Source: Sinomicrobium weinanense (GTDB lineage Bacteria > Bacteroidota > Bacteroidia > Flavobacteriales > Flavobacteriaceae). From it: 64,000 nt of DNA. A program made the translations under genes and the position numbers. The stretch spans positions 43,439-107,438 of the forward strand of contig NZ_JAHKRR010000013.1 of NCBI RefSeq assembly GCF_018863395.1. The letters are read 5' to 3'. The notes beneath the pieces were generated by a model. It did no database searches. It saw only the letters and a list, made by a program, of their open reading frames with translations, and was not told where the DNA came from. This document shows positions 37,201 to 45,920 of this stretch, piece after piece. The first letter of the stretch is position 1. Every line of letters starts with the position of its first letter.

Positions 37201-38311
37201 TTACTACCTTATAATTTAACTGGGTGGTGCTGTTGCCCGAAAGGATGTTCTTAAAGGCATCGTTGTCCCGGTTGTAATAGTTGATGCCGTCTGCCCAGGT
37301 GCCGATCCACATATCTCCCCTGGAATCGCGGGTAATGCTGTAAATGGAGTTCTGGCTTAGGCTGGTAGCGTTGTTTTTATCGTGCATAACGTGTTTCAGC
37401 CCGGAATACCCGGAATGAAGTATGTACAGGCCCGAGTAGGTGCCTATCCATAAATTCCCGGAGAGGTCTTCGCAGATGCTTCGCACCGCAGCGGTAACAG
37501 CTTTGTTGCCGTGCAATTCAAAATCCACAAAGGTATCTGATCCCGGGTCATACCGGGCAAGCCCTTCTTCATAGCCCAGCCAGATGGAATTCCGGCTGTC
37601 CACGAACAGGGCAGGAGGGCGGTTCAGGTGGATGTCGGCCTTTTGTTTCCGGGGATAATCGACACGCCTGAAAGTCCCCTGGTCCGGGTTGTAAATGTCG
37701 ATATGCCTCGTGTTGCAGATCCACAGGTTACCATCGTCCGTTCTTAAAAAGCCCCGGATATTATTATTACTCAGAAAGGGCGCGTCTTTTCCTTCTTTCC
37801 GCAGCCTGGTGACCTCATCCGTATGAATGTTGACCTGGATGATGCCGTTATTGGTAGCCACCCAAAGCAGGTCGCGGTCTATCTGGGTGATCTCCCAGGT
37901 AATATGGTCCGTGGCGGTATTTTGGGTATTCGGATATTTGTACCGGACAAAGTTATCCTGCCCGGGATTGTATTTGCTTAAACCGTTCTGGGTACCGGTC
38001 CACAGGTTCCCGTAAGTATCTTCGTAGACGGAGTGGACATTGTTGTTGCTTAAACTGGTGGTATCGCCCAGGGTGTGCTTGTATACGACAAACCGGTTCC
38101 CGTCAAATTTATTAAGCCCGTCCCTGGTGCCGAACCACAAATACCCTTTTTTGTCCTGTAAAATGGCCATAACAGACCTTTGGGACAGGCCGTCGGCGGA
38201 GGTGAAGTGTTTAAATTTCAGGTCTTTCGGCATATGGTCCACACCCTGGCCCACGATGTGCTGAACACACCCGAGTAAACACAGCAGACTTAAAAAACGG
38301 TGGATCTTCAT
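34232..38311 (-). CDS. Hybrid two-component system sensor/regulator, HTCS-2
   Basis: 1359-residue HTCS. Signal peptide, periplasmic propeller repeats (KGYLWFGTRDGLNKFDGN, GNLWTGTQNGLSKYNPG and further blades), a Y_Y_Y domain (YMLEGLDKTWNDAG, YVFRVRGANNDGVWNEEGD), a transmembrane helix at about 786-810, a kinase with His840 in FTDVSHDFRTPLT, an ATPase domain (GSGIGLSLTKRLVELHKG), a receiver with Asp1157 in SDVSMPVMDG, and an AraC-type HTH (MNMSRTVIYTKLKAL, ISQIAYEVGFNDLKYFRK). The sensor differs in sequence from HTCS-1, so it probably recognises another oligosaccharide. It lies downstream of the lyase/GH88 operon on the same strand and is the likely activator of the 38482-59606 block. Confidence 0.96.
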   Translation of the reverse strand: MKIHRFLSLLCLLGCVQHIVGQGVDHMPKDLKFKHFTSADGLSQRSVMAILQDKKGYLWFGTRDGLNKFDGNRFVVYKHTLGDTTSLSNNNVHSVYEDTYGNLWTGTQNGLSKYNPGQDNFVRYKYPNTQNTATDHITWEITQIDRDLLWVATNNGIIQVNIHTDEVTRLRKEGKDAPFLSNNNIRGFLRTDDGNLWICNTRHIDIYNPDQGTFRRVDYPRKQKADIHLNRPPALFVDSRNSIWLGYEEGLARYDPGSDTFVDFELHGNKAVTAAVRSICEDLSGNLWIGTYSGLYILHSGYSGLKHVMHDKNNATSLSQNSIYSITRDSRGDMWIGTWADGINYYNRDNDAFKNILSGNSTTQLNYKVVSGMAEDPDGNLWIGTEGGGLNFYNRKTGEFTYYKNDPDDKNSLSANNVKSVILDRNNNIWVGIHDGGVNFLDPRKKPLRFEEVDFPESGNISLKAYKVLTLLEDKKGNIWIGTLTGGLIRYDIQTKQLSRFDSDIRTVMDIVQTPNPDVLLVGGDNGLETINITTKKRSKIPIKKTSKKEPPLYINCIFIDNYNNYWIGTEGQGLFMYDPKLKKAEAYGTREGLPNDIIYGILPDDNGNIWISTNNGISRLNTGSNAVKNYYKSDGLQGNEFNYGSFLKTGNRELFFGGTNGLTYFNPSDIRRNTFVPEIDISHLEVNNSPYAIITDSVSKITLKHHENNFSIDFTALSYMQPEKNEFAYMLEGLDKTWNDAGNRKKAFYTNIGPGNYVFRVRGANNDGVWNEEGDSLNIGVLPAPWKTWWAYLLYAVFCIGIALYIRKLILLRIKEKKEKERLEEINRLKLRLFTDVSHDFRTPLTLIIGPLEKMIRKNSGDPYIREQHEIMYRNARMLLQLINQILDFRKSESGILFLRASKGNIVPFIADIKKSFDALAAKKNIEYQWIAEHKNIEVWFDKIKLKKILFNLLSNAFKFTDNDKIIIKVATTSKKQGAKPADYVKIDVINFGPVIPGNELRFIFDRFYQLDQGQKDPGSGIGLSLTKRLVELHKGKITVKSSEAKGTRFSVFLRLGNSHLSESERIDGAGNIGDYEFFIDTGTENTKPPERTAPAPSAEVYREGLPGLLIVEDNPDVQDFIKEIFEDSYRIFAAENGEQAISIAHDNPVDLIISDVSMPVMDGFELCDRIKTTLITSHIPVILLTAKTSPVHQEKGYRTGADAYITKPFDAGILKTRVDNLLKTRENLKRKFKKDLILEPKKLNITSADELFLEKAIAVVEQHITDQDFNTAMFTDQMNMSRTVIYTKLKALTGQNLSAFIRTIRLKRAGLLISRTTMNISQIAYEVGFNDLKYFRKCFKEFFKVTPSEYKRKKTGR

Positions 38312-38385
38312 TCTTTTAAAAAATGGAATGAAATGTCAATTTAATTAAAATAACGTGAATCATGAATAAGAAAACAATAACAAGT

Positions 38386-38450
38386 GTCATTCCGACGGTA
38401 GGAGGAATCTATTCCCCGGGCCTTGGGAAGGGAGATTCTTCGCTTTGCTT
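38386..38450. repeat. Dispersed intergenic repeat
   Basis: Noncoding segment in the 170-base gap between the esterase and HTCS-2, beginning GTCATTCCGACGGTAGGAGG and ending GGAGATTCTTCGCTTTGC. It is of the GTCATTCCGACG...GGAATCT...AGATTCTTCGC type that recurs between genes in many Bacteroidota. The AATCT/AGATT core can pair. No gene is present. Confidence 0.55.
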
Positions 38451-38481
38451 TTTACCTATTTGCTAGCGCCGTGAGTTGTAA

Positions 38482-39885
38482 TTAATCTTCCCAGTGATCC
38501 GTCCGGAAGGAGGAAGCAGGCAGCCCGGCAAGGTTGAACAGGCAGCCTTCGAGGTAATTCTCCCAGCCATACCTTACGGCAACGGGCCTGGCCACCTGGT
38601 CGCTCGAAACAATGAGTTCCCCTCTTTTTATTTCTGCTTTTGCCGGGTAAAACACCTTATCGGCCCCGGCAATCGTAAAATGATCGAGCGCTTTTCCGAA
38701 ACTGGAAACACCGTCGGGGGCGTAGTCGAAATGGAGGTGGATCTCGCTGCCTTTGACTTCCATGGATTTATATACCGGCCCGCTGTACTGTATGCCCTTA
38801 TAGCCGTAGGTTTTGGCCAGGGCCCAATAGGAGAGGCGTTTTGCGACCTCCTCTTTTTCGGCCGGGTGGATGCAGTGTTTTTCCCCGATATCGAGGGTTA
38901 CGGCCATCCCGGTGTTGGAGGTGTTCTGCAAGGCGTGCAACTGGGCTTCGCGCAGAAAGGCCGAATTAATGTCAGGCTTGTATTCAAAAGGGGCTATTTG
39001 CACAAAATAAAAAGGGAATTCGCCGGAATTCCATTCCTTCCGCCAGCTGTTTATCATGGTGGGGAACAGTTTGGCGTACTGCCCGTGATTTCCCCTGTTC
39101 GATTCGCCCTGGTACCAGATCACGCCCTTAATGCCATAGGGGATCAGGGGATGGATCATGGCGTTGTACAATACAGAGGGGTCGTTCTTATTTATCTTTT
39201 CGGTATGGTCTTTTGTGTCTGTACCGAACCCTTCGTCCGCCAGTGTTTTTTTCCTGGTCCAGGCTTCTGCACGGGTGCCTCCAAAACTGCTGCAAATGAT
39301 ACCGACAGGAACGTTGATCTTTTCCTGGAGCATCTTTCCGTACAGGTAGGCCACGGCACTGAATTTTAAAACGGCCTCGGGGGAAGACTGCTGCCAGGTG
39401 CCTTCACAGCTGTCCAGGGGTTCCCTGCTCATATTCCGGCCTACGTGAAAGAGGCGGAGTTGCGGGTTGGAACTGTTCAAAACAAGGTCGTTGCTCCCGT
39501 TTACGGGCTGGCCCCTGAAGCCTTTTATCGGCATTTCCATATTGGACTGCCCGGAGCACAGCCATACTTCGCCCAACAGTACATCTTCCAGCAGAATTTT
39601 TTCGGTGCCCCTGATCTCCACGGTATAGGGACCGCCTGCTTTTTCGGTTTTAAGCGAGAGTTTCCATTTTCCGTGTTTGTCGGTAACAACGGTGCTCTTC
39701 CCGCCCCAGCCTGCATCGGCTTCGATCTTTGTGCCGGGCTTGTCCGTGCCCCATAGGGCAACCTCGGAGTTTTGCTGAAGCACCATATGGTCACTGAACA
39801 GGGAAGAAACTTTGGTCTGTGCATCGGTTGCAGCACTGATACCAAGGAACAGAAGAATAAGTAAAAGGTGTTTTGGTTGTTTCAT
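38482..39885 (-). CDS. Sialate O-acetylesterase-type (SASA/SGNH) carbohydrate esterase
   Basis: 467-residue secreted esterase that would remove O-acetyl groups from sugars. Signal peptide ending ATDAQ. N-terminal beta-sandwich with SSLFSDHMVLQQNSEVALWG, then the SGNH core: GQSNMEMP with nucleophile Ser114, VPVGIICSSFGGTRAEAW (Gly block), IWYQGESNRG (Asn block) and the C-terminal CIHPAEK His motif. The arrangement matches family DUF303/SASA. Last gene of the five-gene operon (32 bases after the epimerase). Together with the sulfatases it suggests that the target polysaccharide is acetylated as well as sulfated. Sialic acid itself is not implied. Confidence 0.92.
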   Translation of the reverse strand: MKQPKHLLLILLFLGISAATDAQTKVSSLFSDHMVLQQNSEVALWGTDKPGTKIEADAGWGGKSTVVTDKHGKWKLSLKTEKAGGPYTVEIRGTEKILLEDVLLGEVWLCSGQSNMEMPIKGFRGQPVNGSNDLVLNSSNPQLRLFHVGRNMSREPLDSCEGTWQQSSPEAVLKFSAVAYLYGKMLQEKINVPVGIICSSFGGTRAEAWTRKKTLADEGFGTDTKDHTEKINKNDPSVLYNAMIHPLIPYGIKGVIWYQGESNRGNHGQYAKLFPTMINSWRKEWNSGEFPFYFVQIAPFEYKPDINSAFLREAQLHALQNTSNTGMAVTLDIGEKHCIHPAEKEEVAKRLSYWALAKTYGYKGIQYSGPVYKSMEVKGSEIHLHFDYAPDGVSSFGKALDHFTIAGADKVFYPAKAEIKRGELIVSSDQVARPVAVRYGWENYLEGCLFNLAGLPASSFRTDHWED

Positions 39886-39917
39886 CGGTTATTTTTTATA
39901 ATGGATAAATATACGTA

Positions 39918-41102
39918 TTAACGGGCTGAAAAACTGTATATCGATACTGTATGGTATTTTTCTCCGGGGTTTAAGGTTATGGACGGAAAACTGGGTTGGT
40001 TGGGCGCATCCGGGAAATGCTGTGTTTCCAGGGCAAATGCGGTCCTGTAATGGTCTTTTGCCCCCGATTTGAAGATGTTCTTGCTCCGCATGAAATTTCC
40101 GCTGTAAAACTGTATTCCGGGCTCCCGGGTGTAAACCTCCATGACAATGCCCGATTTGTCGCCCGTAACGGAGCCCACATGGTTCATCCCGTTTTTCCCG
40201 GTACCGTTCAATACGAAATTGTGGTCATAACCGCTCCCTTTTTTCAGTTGGTCGCTCTTTGTTTCTATCCGTTCGCCAATGGTGTGCGGCGTGGAAAAAT
40301 CAAAAGGTGTCCCTTTGACATCGGCGATCTCCCCGGTGGGGATGAGGTCTGCATCCACAGGGGTGTAGGCATCGGCATTGAATTGCACCACATGGTCCAG
40401 GACAGTGCCGCTGCCTTCCCCGTTGAGGTTAAAAAAGGCATGATTGGTGAGGTTGACCACGGTGGTTTTATCGGTAGTGGCCTCGTATTCCATTTTGATG
40501 CTTTTATCGGGGGTAAGGGTATAGGTCACTTTTACGTTTAAAGTACCGGGAAAGCCCATTTCCATATCCGGGGAAACATAGGTCAGGACCAACGTGTGTT
40601 CATCTTTTTTTTCGGCGTCCCAGACGATGTCCTGGAAACCCTTTGTGCCGCCGTGAAGCGCATTTTTGCCATTGTTGACGGGAATGGAATACTCCCGTCC
40701 GTTCAGGGTGAACTTTCCTTTGGCAATACGGTTTCCTACCCGGCCTATGATGGCCCCGAAATAGCGTTGGTCGGACTCCCGGTAGGTTTTTATATCGGCC
40801 ATTCCGGCAATAACATCGGTGGGGTTACCGTTCCGGTCGGCCACCCGTAAGCTCAGCAGCCGCCCGCCGTAATTGGTAATGGCTGCTTCGATACCTTGAT
40901 TCCGGATGCGGTATAATTTTACGGGTTTACCGTCTATGACCGTTTCAAAATCTTTTTCCGCAAGTGGGGCTGGGAGTGGTTTGTGTACGGTTTCCCGGTG
41001 ATCTTCCGGCGATCCCGGTTGTGCTTCCTGCGTACTTTGTTTACAGGAGGCCGAAAAAAGCAGGGCAATAAGCAGTATGGCAAAGCATGGATTTCTCTTC
41101 AT
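39918..41102 (-). CDS. galM: Aldose 1-epimerase (galactose mutarotase), lipoprotein
   Basis: 394-residue mutarotase that interconverts alpha- and beta-anomers of aldoses such as galactose or glucose. Lipobox FSASC (Cys20), so it is exported, unlike the cytoplasmic GalM of enteric bacteria; exported forms are common in Bacteroidota loci. Family motifs: ITNYGGRLLSL, FGAIIGRVGNRIAKG, NNGKNALHGG, the catalytic His in VNLTNHAFFNLNG and the catalytic Glu in ALETQHFPDAPNQP. Length after the signal is normal. It is 45 bases from GH88 and 32 from the esterase in the operon. It would speed use of the anomer released by the preceding enzymes. Confidence 0.94.
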   Translation of the reverse strand: MKRNPCFAILLIALLFSASCKQSTQEAQPGSPEDHRETVHKPLPAPLAEKDFETVIDGKPVKLYRIRNQGIEAAITNYGGRLLSLRVADRNGNPTDVIAGMADIKTYRESDQRYFGAIIGRVGNRIAKGKFTLNGREYSIPVNNGKNALHGGTKGFQDIVWDAEKKDEHTLVLTYVSPDMEMGFPGTLNVKVTYTLTPDKSIKMEYEATTDKTTVVNLTNHAFFNLNGEGSGTVLDHVVQFNADAYTPVDADLIPTGEIADVKGTPFDFSTPHTIGERIETKSDQLKKGSGYDHNFVLNGTGKNGMNHVGSVTGDKSGIVMEVYTREPGIQFYSGNFMRSKNIFKSGAKDHYRTAFALETQHFPDAPNQPSFPSITLNPGEKYHTVSIYSFSAR

Positions 41103-41147
41103 AGGTCTGAATTTCGGATTATGGACTCGTTTTTGAACTGTGGCTCG

Positions 41148-42326
41148 TTACAGGCCTTTTTCCCTTAGGCGGGAAAGGGCTTCGATATAATAATAGTCGG
41201 CATAGTTTATAGGAACATCTATTTCATTCCCGTGTGGGATGCTCCCCACGCTGTGCATTAATACAAAATGCCCGTTCTCTCCTTCTTTTGCCGTATAGGC
41301 ACTGCCGGCCAGCGAATCCAGGATGTGTAGGGCCTGTTGCATATACCTGTCACCCGTATAATCGCTCAGTTCGATAAGGGCAGATGCGATGATGGCCCCG
41401 GAGGAGGCGTCCCTGGGCTCATCCGGAATGTTCGGGGCATTGAAGTCCCAGTACGGAACGCCGTCTTCGGGATAATTGGGGTGATTAAGAATAAAGGTTG
41501 CTATTTTTTCGGCAAAATCGAGATATTTTTTGTCTTTGGTATAGCGGTAACACATGATATAGGCATACAAGCCCCAGGCCTGCCCGCGCGACCAGGCGCT
41601 TTCGTCCGAATACCCCTGGGCGGTGACCTTAGCGGAGATCGCTCCCGTTTCCGGGTTGTAATCCAGTACGTGGTAAGAGCTTCCGTCCGGCCTGAAATGG
41701 TTTTGCATGGTGGTGTTTGCATGGGTTATGGCAATCTCCCTGTACCTGTTGTTTCCCGTTATTTCCGATGCCTCGAACAGCATCTCCAGGTTCATCAGGT
41801 TATCTACGATGACCGGGAATTTCCAGCCCCGTTTGCTCTGCCAGTTATCTACGACATCCCAGCTCTGGACGCACCCCACATTTTTGTTAAAGCGGGTGAT
41901 CAGGGCATTGGCGGCATCGATCAGGACCTGTTTGTATTTTTCTTCGCCAGTGATCCGGTAGGCTTTGCCAAACGAATTGTTAAAGATAAAACCGAGGTCA
42001 TGGTCGTTGGTGAGGTCTTTGTGGTGTATAAACAGGTTTTGCGCAGCAATGGCCGCTTCTTTCCATTTTTCATCCTGTGTCCTTTCGTACTGCATCCAGC
42101 AGGTACCGGGCCAGAACCCCTCGGTCCAGTCATAGGGCTGCCTTGTCCAGATATTTTTACCGTTTTTGTCAATACTTCTCGGGATCTTTTTTTCCTGTAT
42201 GGAAAGCGTGCGTAACGCGGTGAGTTGTTGTTCGCTTTTTTCCAGTCGTGCTTCAGTGGTCCCGGGCGATTTACAATTTAAGACAGTTAAGGAAAGCAAT
42301 AAGATCGTCGACTTGATGATTTTCAT
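41148..42326 (-). CDS. GH88 unsaturated glucuronyl hydrolase
   Basis: 392-residue glycoside hydrolase family 88 enzyme, which hydrates and releases the 4,5-unsaturated uronic acid left by polysaccharide lyases. Signal peptide or lipoprotein leader (LTVLNC, Cys18), then the (alpha/alpha)6 fold. Family residues: the Asp in NDHDLGF (Asp110) and the catalytic Asp in VIVDNLMNLEML (Asp175), corresponding to the two Asp residues known in this family. Also typical are WTEGFWPGTCWM near the start and SAWSRGQAWGLYAY. Its place after the large lyase fits their sequential chemistry. This is the strongest evidence that the substrate contains uronic acid. Confidence 0.94.
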   Translation of the reverse strand: MKIIKSTILLLSLTVLNCKSPGTTEARLEKSEQQLTALRTLSIQEKKIPRSIDKNGKNIWTRQPYDWTEGFWPGTCWMQYERTQDEKWKEAAIAAQNLFIHHKDLTNDHDLGFIFNNSFGKAYRITGEEKYKQVLIDAANALITRFNKNVGCVQSWDVVDNWQSKRGWKFPVIVDNLMNLEMLFEASEITGNNRYREIAITHANTTMQNHFRPDGSSYHVLDYNPETGAISAKVTAQGYSDESAWSRGQAWGLYAYIMCYRYTKDKKYLDFAEKIATFILNHPNYPEDGVPYWDFNAPNIPDEPRDASSGAIIASALIELSDYTGDRYMQQALHILDSLAGSAYTAKEGENGHFVLMHSVGSIPHGNEIDVPINYADYYYIEALSRLREKGL

Positions 42327-42355
42327 TATGGATTGTATTTTGTATTTGTAATATT

Positions 42356-45300
42356 TTAGTTTCTGATTATTTTTTTAGTGGTTACAGTCCCGAAATCATC
42401 GGTGACCTGAACGAGGTAGATGCCGGGTTTTATATGCTGCAGGCTTAAGGTCATTGTATGGCTTCCGGAGGAAAAATTATAGGTCTTGTCCAGTAAACAG
42501 GTCCCGGAGTTGGTAAACAGCTTTACTCTTGCCTGCTTTGCGCCCTCCCGGATGTGATGCAGGGTGATATGTCCGGCAGACGGGTTGGGGTAGACGATAA
42601 CATCGCTTTCGGTGGTTTTGAATGCACTTGTCCCCGAACCTTCGCTTAAGGGGGAGGCCCCTGTGGAGATCAGTTTAAATACAAATTTGTCTACCCTGTA
42701 ACTTCCCGAAGCACTGGTGTTGAAGATAGAGGCCAGATCGAAATCTGTCTGGCCTCCCGATATGTTGATATCGAGATTTTCGACATCCACAAATCCCGTT
42801 CCCGAGGGGAGAATGACATCTGCCGCAGACAGGTCGCCACCAAATGAGATCCTTTTGGAAGTGTCATTCCTGTTTACGATCATCCCTGTTTCTTCGCCTC
42901 CTGCAAACCTGATCCCTACCTTTATTAATTGCAGGTCGGCCGAACCCGGCAGGTCCGAACAGTCGAACCCTACGCGGTAGCCTTCGCCCGGGTCTATGCC
43001 GTTACTGGGGCCCCCGCGGATCCCGAGTTCGCCTGTTGAACTCCTGTCAATCCCGGCCTCGCTCAGCAGGGCCCCGTAATTGGTCCCTTCACCGGTGTTG
43101 GTAGTGCCCATACCGTGCCACCTGAAAAAGAACGGTTTGCCAAAGACGCTGTCGATATCGGTGGTGCCGTAAACGGTCCAGGCATAATCGGTAGAAATGC
43201 CTCCTATGCCCACATTTCCCTGCGCATCGATGTGAAATTCGGAAGTGTCGTAATACAAGGCGTTGGCCTCCCGCCCCGTATTGGGATCGGGAACTTCCAG
43301 CAGGATGTTATTTACGGGTTCTGCGGTAGAAGGAGGCACTTCGGCGCCGTCTTTCAGGGTTACGGTAAATGTCACATTTTCATGGGCAGGGACGGTAGCT
43401 TCAAATCCTACCATTACCGTGCCCGGGTTTTTCCTTTCGTAGGTGGCCGAAGGAAAATAGTCGACAGGATCGGTAGAGCGGTTATCTGCAAGGGTGAAAG
43501 TAACCAGGGGATTGGAGGAAACGATCTCCAGTTCTACGGTTTTGCCGCCCTGTGTCAACTTTAATTTGGAGGGGCTTACGGTTTCTACCAGGGCCGTGGT
43601 GACCATATTCCAGTAAATATCCATGGACTGCCCCTTGTTATTGATAAAGTCCTTAATTTCAAGGTAAGATTCATCCACCAGGTAGATGCTTCTGTGGATG
43701 GCATCCAGGTTGTTGTTCAAGTCGATGAGGTCTTTTAAATGTACCCTGGCCCCTCTTTTTGCCGGGGTGTCATAGATCTGGCCAATAGTGGCATGGCCAC
43801 CTGCCTTGTGATGCTGCCACTCACTGTCCGAACTTTTTTTGATCGATAGGGTGTTGTGGTTCAGGTTGCTCACCCGGAAAATGTCCCATCGGGAGGAGCC
43901 CTGTGAAAAATCGTTCGTACTTCCGGGGGGATCTATCCCGGCTTTTACGGCTTCATAATCGTATTTTCCGAAATCCATTCCCCAGCGTAGTCCCTGGGAA
44001 TCGTATACAAAAGACCCGCCATCCATCTGGGCATGGCTATACGTTGGCGTTCCCCCCTTAACACCCATATATTTTCCGTTGGGACCCTGCCAGTCCGTAC
44101 GGACCAGGACAATAGGCTGCTCCCCGTAACCGTTCCACATTTTTGATTGCGGGGGAGCCAGATTATTCATGTCGATCTCTTTTCCGTATACCAGTGCTAT
44201 GGGCAAAAAACGGGAATCATCGGAATAATCGCTGGCATACCGCCCGTTTTTCATCAGTTCTTTTTCTACGGTAAGCAGGGAAGGGTTCCCGGCTTTACCG
44301 GCCATCCATAGGGTCGCGGGAAGGGGGACCCGTTTTTCGGTGCAATCGCTGTAATTGAAATACAGCGAAGAAGTTCCCGTGACGTATTGCATATACTCGG
44401 CAGACTCCAGGAAGCCCGGGGTATAGGTCAGCCTGTTGGTCGTTTCGTGGTTCTGGCCGTAAATCCCTTCGAGGGCAGACAGCAACAGCACTTCATAGGT
44501 AGTTCCGTACGACCAGTACATGGGGCCTTCCTGGTAGTTCCCGCCGGCATAGGTATTCATGGAATTGGGGTTTTTTACCGCGATATTGTTTAAGATAAAT
44601 TTGGCTTCCTGGTTCATCTGGGTAGTGCCGTCCCCGTATATGGCCAGTGCCCCATAGGCCAGCCCCCCGATACACACCTGGTTCCAGTTGGAGGTCATGT
44701 CCCAGAAGGGCTTGTTCTTTTGGGTGAGGAAGGCATAGTTCAATATGGCTTCCCGGGCATTTTGTTTTGTGGCGGCGGCAAGATCGTTATAGAGCCAGTC
44801 ATACCCGAGGGCCACGGCAAAGCACATCTCGGCGGTGTCCAGCGAATACGTGACCCAGTCGGGGAAGTCGCAAACGGTATTGATCACTTCTTCGGCCTTG
44901 GTCAGGTATGAGGCCTGGCCGGTCACCCGGTAAGCATAGGCCAGGTAAAAAATTTGCTTTATGGCTTTTCTGGCCGTCGCTAAAAGACGGTTGTTACTGG
45001 GGTTGTATGTCAACGGGCTTGCCTGGGTAAAGGCATCGGCCTGTTCCAGGATATAGGAATGTATTGCATTGAACTCCCCGGACTGGTTTACGAGCGACTG
45101 GATTTCGGATTCTTCGCCCGGTTTGAGCAGGAGCCTCGGGTGTGGTTTGTTTTCAATGACAGCGGGATTAAAAATGTTGGTCAGGACCTTTAGTTCTACC
45201 TGTGTGATCCTGAAGGCGCTGGAAACCGTGGTATTGCTGAATACGGACACCAGGGATTCGTTCACTTCCCCGCCGGTGACGTACAGGTTAAACGAGGAAA

Positions 45301-45901
45301 CATCGATGACCCCTGCGCCATTGCTGAGTTCGTAATCCACACCCGGGGCCCCGGGATTCCCGAAAGTAAACCTTTTTAAGGGGTTTTTCCGGCTTACGAT
45401 CATTCCGGTTTCGCCCGGATCGGATAAATGGGCCACTGCTATTTTGGTGATCTGGACCGCGGCCGTGGAATTCAGGTTGGTCAGGTCCAGGCCAAAATAA
45501 AAACCTTCGCCGGAGTCGATCCCGTTACCGATACCCCCGCGTATGCCCAGGGCACCGTCTGAGGCCCTGTCTATCCCGCCCGGGGAGGTCATTTCCCCGA
45601 AATCATTCCCTTCGGTGGTGTTTACGCCTGCCATACCCCCGAAGGTGATCGCAAAAGTCTTGTCCAGGGCGCCCGTGGGGGTAACTGTTGTTGCGGTAAC
45701 ACTCCAGTCGTCATAGCTGTTACTGTTGTAATAGGAAACCGTACCTGAGGCATCTGTTTGGAGTGTAGATGCATCCGTATACCTGGTGTTTCCTTCAGAG
45801 CCCCCGGGCAGGGGATCGAGAACGATCGTATTGTTCTGTGCGTAACAGCTACCCGCTAACAGCGAAAAAAAAAGGACTATGAGCTCGTAATTTTTTTTCA
45901 T
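42356..45901 (-). CDS. Heparinase II/III-like polysaccharide lyase with duplicated flanking modules and T9SS domain
   Basis: 1181 residues from the ATG at 45901, giving the signal peptide MKKNYELIVLFFSLLAGSCYA. A longer in-frame start at 46012 overlaps the upstream sulfatase and is rejected. Order: a beta-rich module at about 24-240, a heparinase II/III-like catalytic region at about 245-850, a second copy of the first module at about 865-1080, and a T9SS sorting domain at about 1100-1181 (VIVYPNPSAG, PGIYLVQV). Catalytic-region landmarks are SNWNQVC (Asn405), EGPMYWSYGTTYE, SHAQMDGGSFVYD (His623) and NLNHNTLSI. It should cut a uronic-acid polymer by beta-elimination outside the cell. The PL family is not assigned. 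A shorter paralogue is at 54521. Confidence 0.88.
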   Translation of the reverse strand: MKKNYELIVLFFSLLAGSCYAQNNTIVLDPLPGGSEGNTRYTDASTLQTDASGTVSYYNSNSYDDWSVTATTVTPTGALDKTFAITFGGMAGVNTTEGNDFGEMTSPGGIDRASDGALGIRGGIGNGIDSGEGFYFGLDLTNLNSTAAVQITKIAVAHLSDPGETGMIVSRKNPLKRFTFGNPGAPGVDYELSNGAGVIDVSSFNLYVTGGEVNESLVSVFSNTTVSSAFRITQVELKVLTNIFNPAVIENKPHPRLLLKPGEESEIQSLVNQSGEFNAIHSYILEQADAFTQASPLTYNPSNNRLLATARKAIKQIFYLAYAYRVTGQASYLTKAEEVINTVCDFPDWVTYSLDTAEMCFAVALGYDWLYNDLAAATKQNAREAILNYAFLTQKNKPFWDMTSNWNQVCIGGLAYGALAIYGDGTTQMNQEAKFILNNIAVKNPNSMNTYAGGNYQEGPMYWSYGTTYEVLLLSALEGIYGQNHETTNRLTYTPGFLESAEYMQYVTGTSSLYFNYSDCTEKRVPLPATLWMAGKAGNPSLLTVEKELMKNGRYASDYSDDSRFLPIALVYGKEIDMNNLAPPQSKMWNGYGEQPIVLVRTDWQGPNGKYMGVKGGTPTYSHAQMDGGSFVYDSQGLRWGMDFGKYDYEAVKAGIDPPGSTNDFSQGSSRWDIFRVSNLNHNTLSIKKSSDSEWQHHKAGGHATIGQIYDTPAKRGARVHLKDLIDLNNNLDAIHRSIYLVDESYLEIKDFINNKGQSMDIYWNMVTTALVETVSPSKLKLTQGGKTVELEIVSSNPLVTFTLADNRSTDPVDYFPSATYERKNPGTVMVGFEATVPAHENVTFTVTLKDGAEVPPSTAEPVNNILLEVPDPNTGREANALYYDTSEFHIDAQGNVGIGGISTDYAWTVYGTTDIDSVFGKPFFFRWHGMGTTNTGEGTNYGALLSEAGIDRSSTGELGIRGGPSNGIDPGEGYRVGFDCSDLPGSADLQLIKVGIRFAGGEETGMIVNRNDTSKRISFGGDLSAADVILPSGTGFVDVENLDINISGGQTDFDLASIFNTSASGSYRVDKFVFKLISTGASPLSEGSGTSAFKTTESDVIVYPNPSAGHITLHHIREGAKQARVKLFTNSGTCLLDKTYNFSSGSHTMTLSLQHIKPGIYLVQVTDDFGTVTTKKIIRN

Positions 45902-45920
45902 GGTTTTGGTTGGTTTTACA

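Noticed and set aside
38494..39369. Long plus-strand open frame antisense to the esterase
   Set aside because: The esterase on the minus strand has clear SGNH motifs. The antisense frame has no motif and arises from codon bias of the real gene.
41337..42215. Long plus-strand open frame antisense to GH88
   Set aside because: The GH88 gene is convincing. The other frame has no known features.
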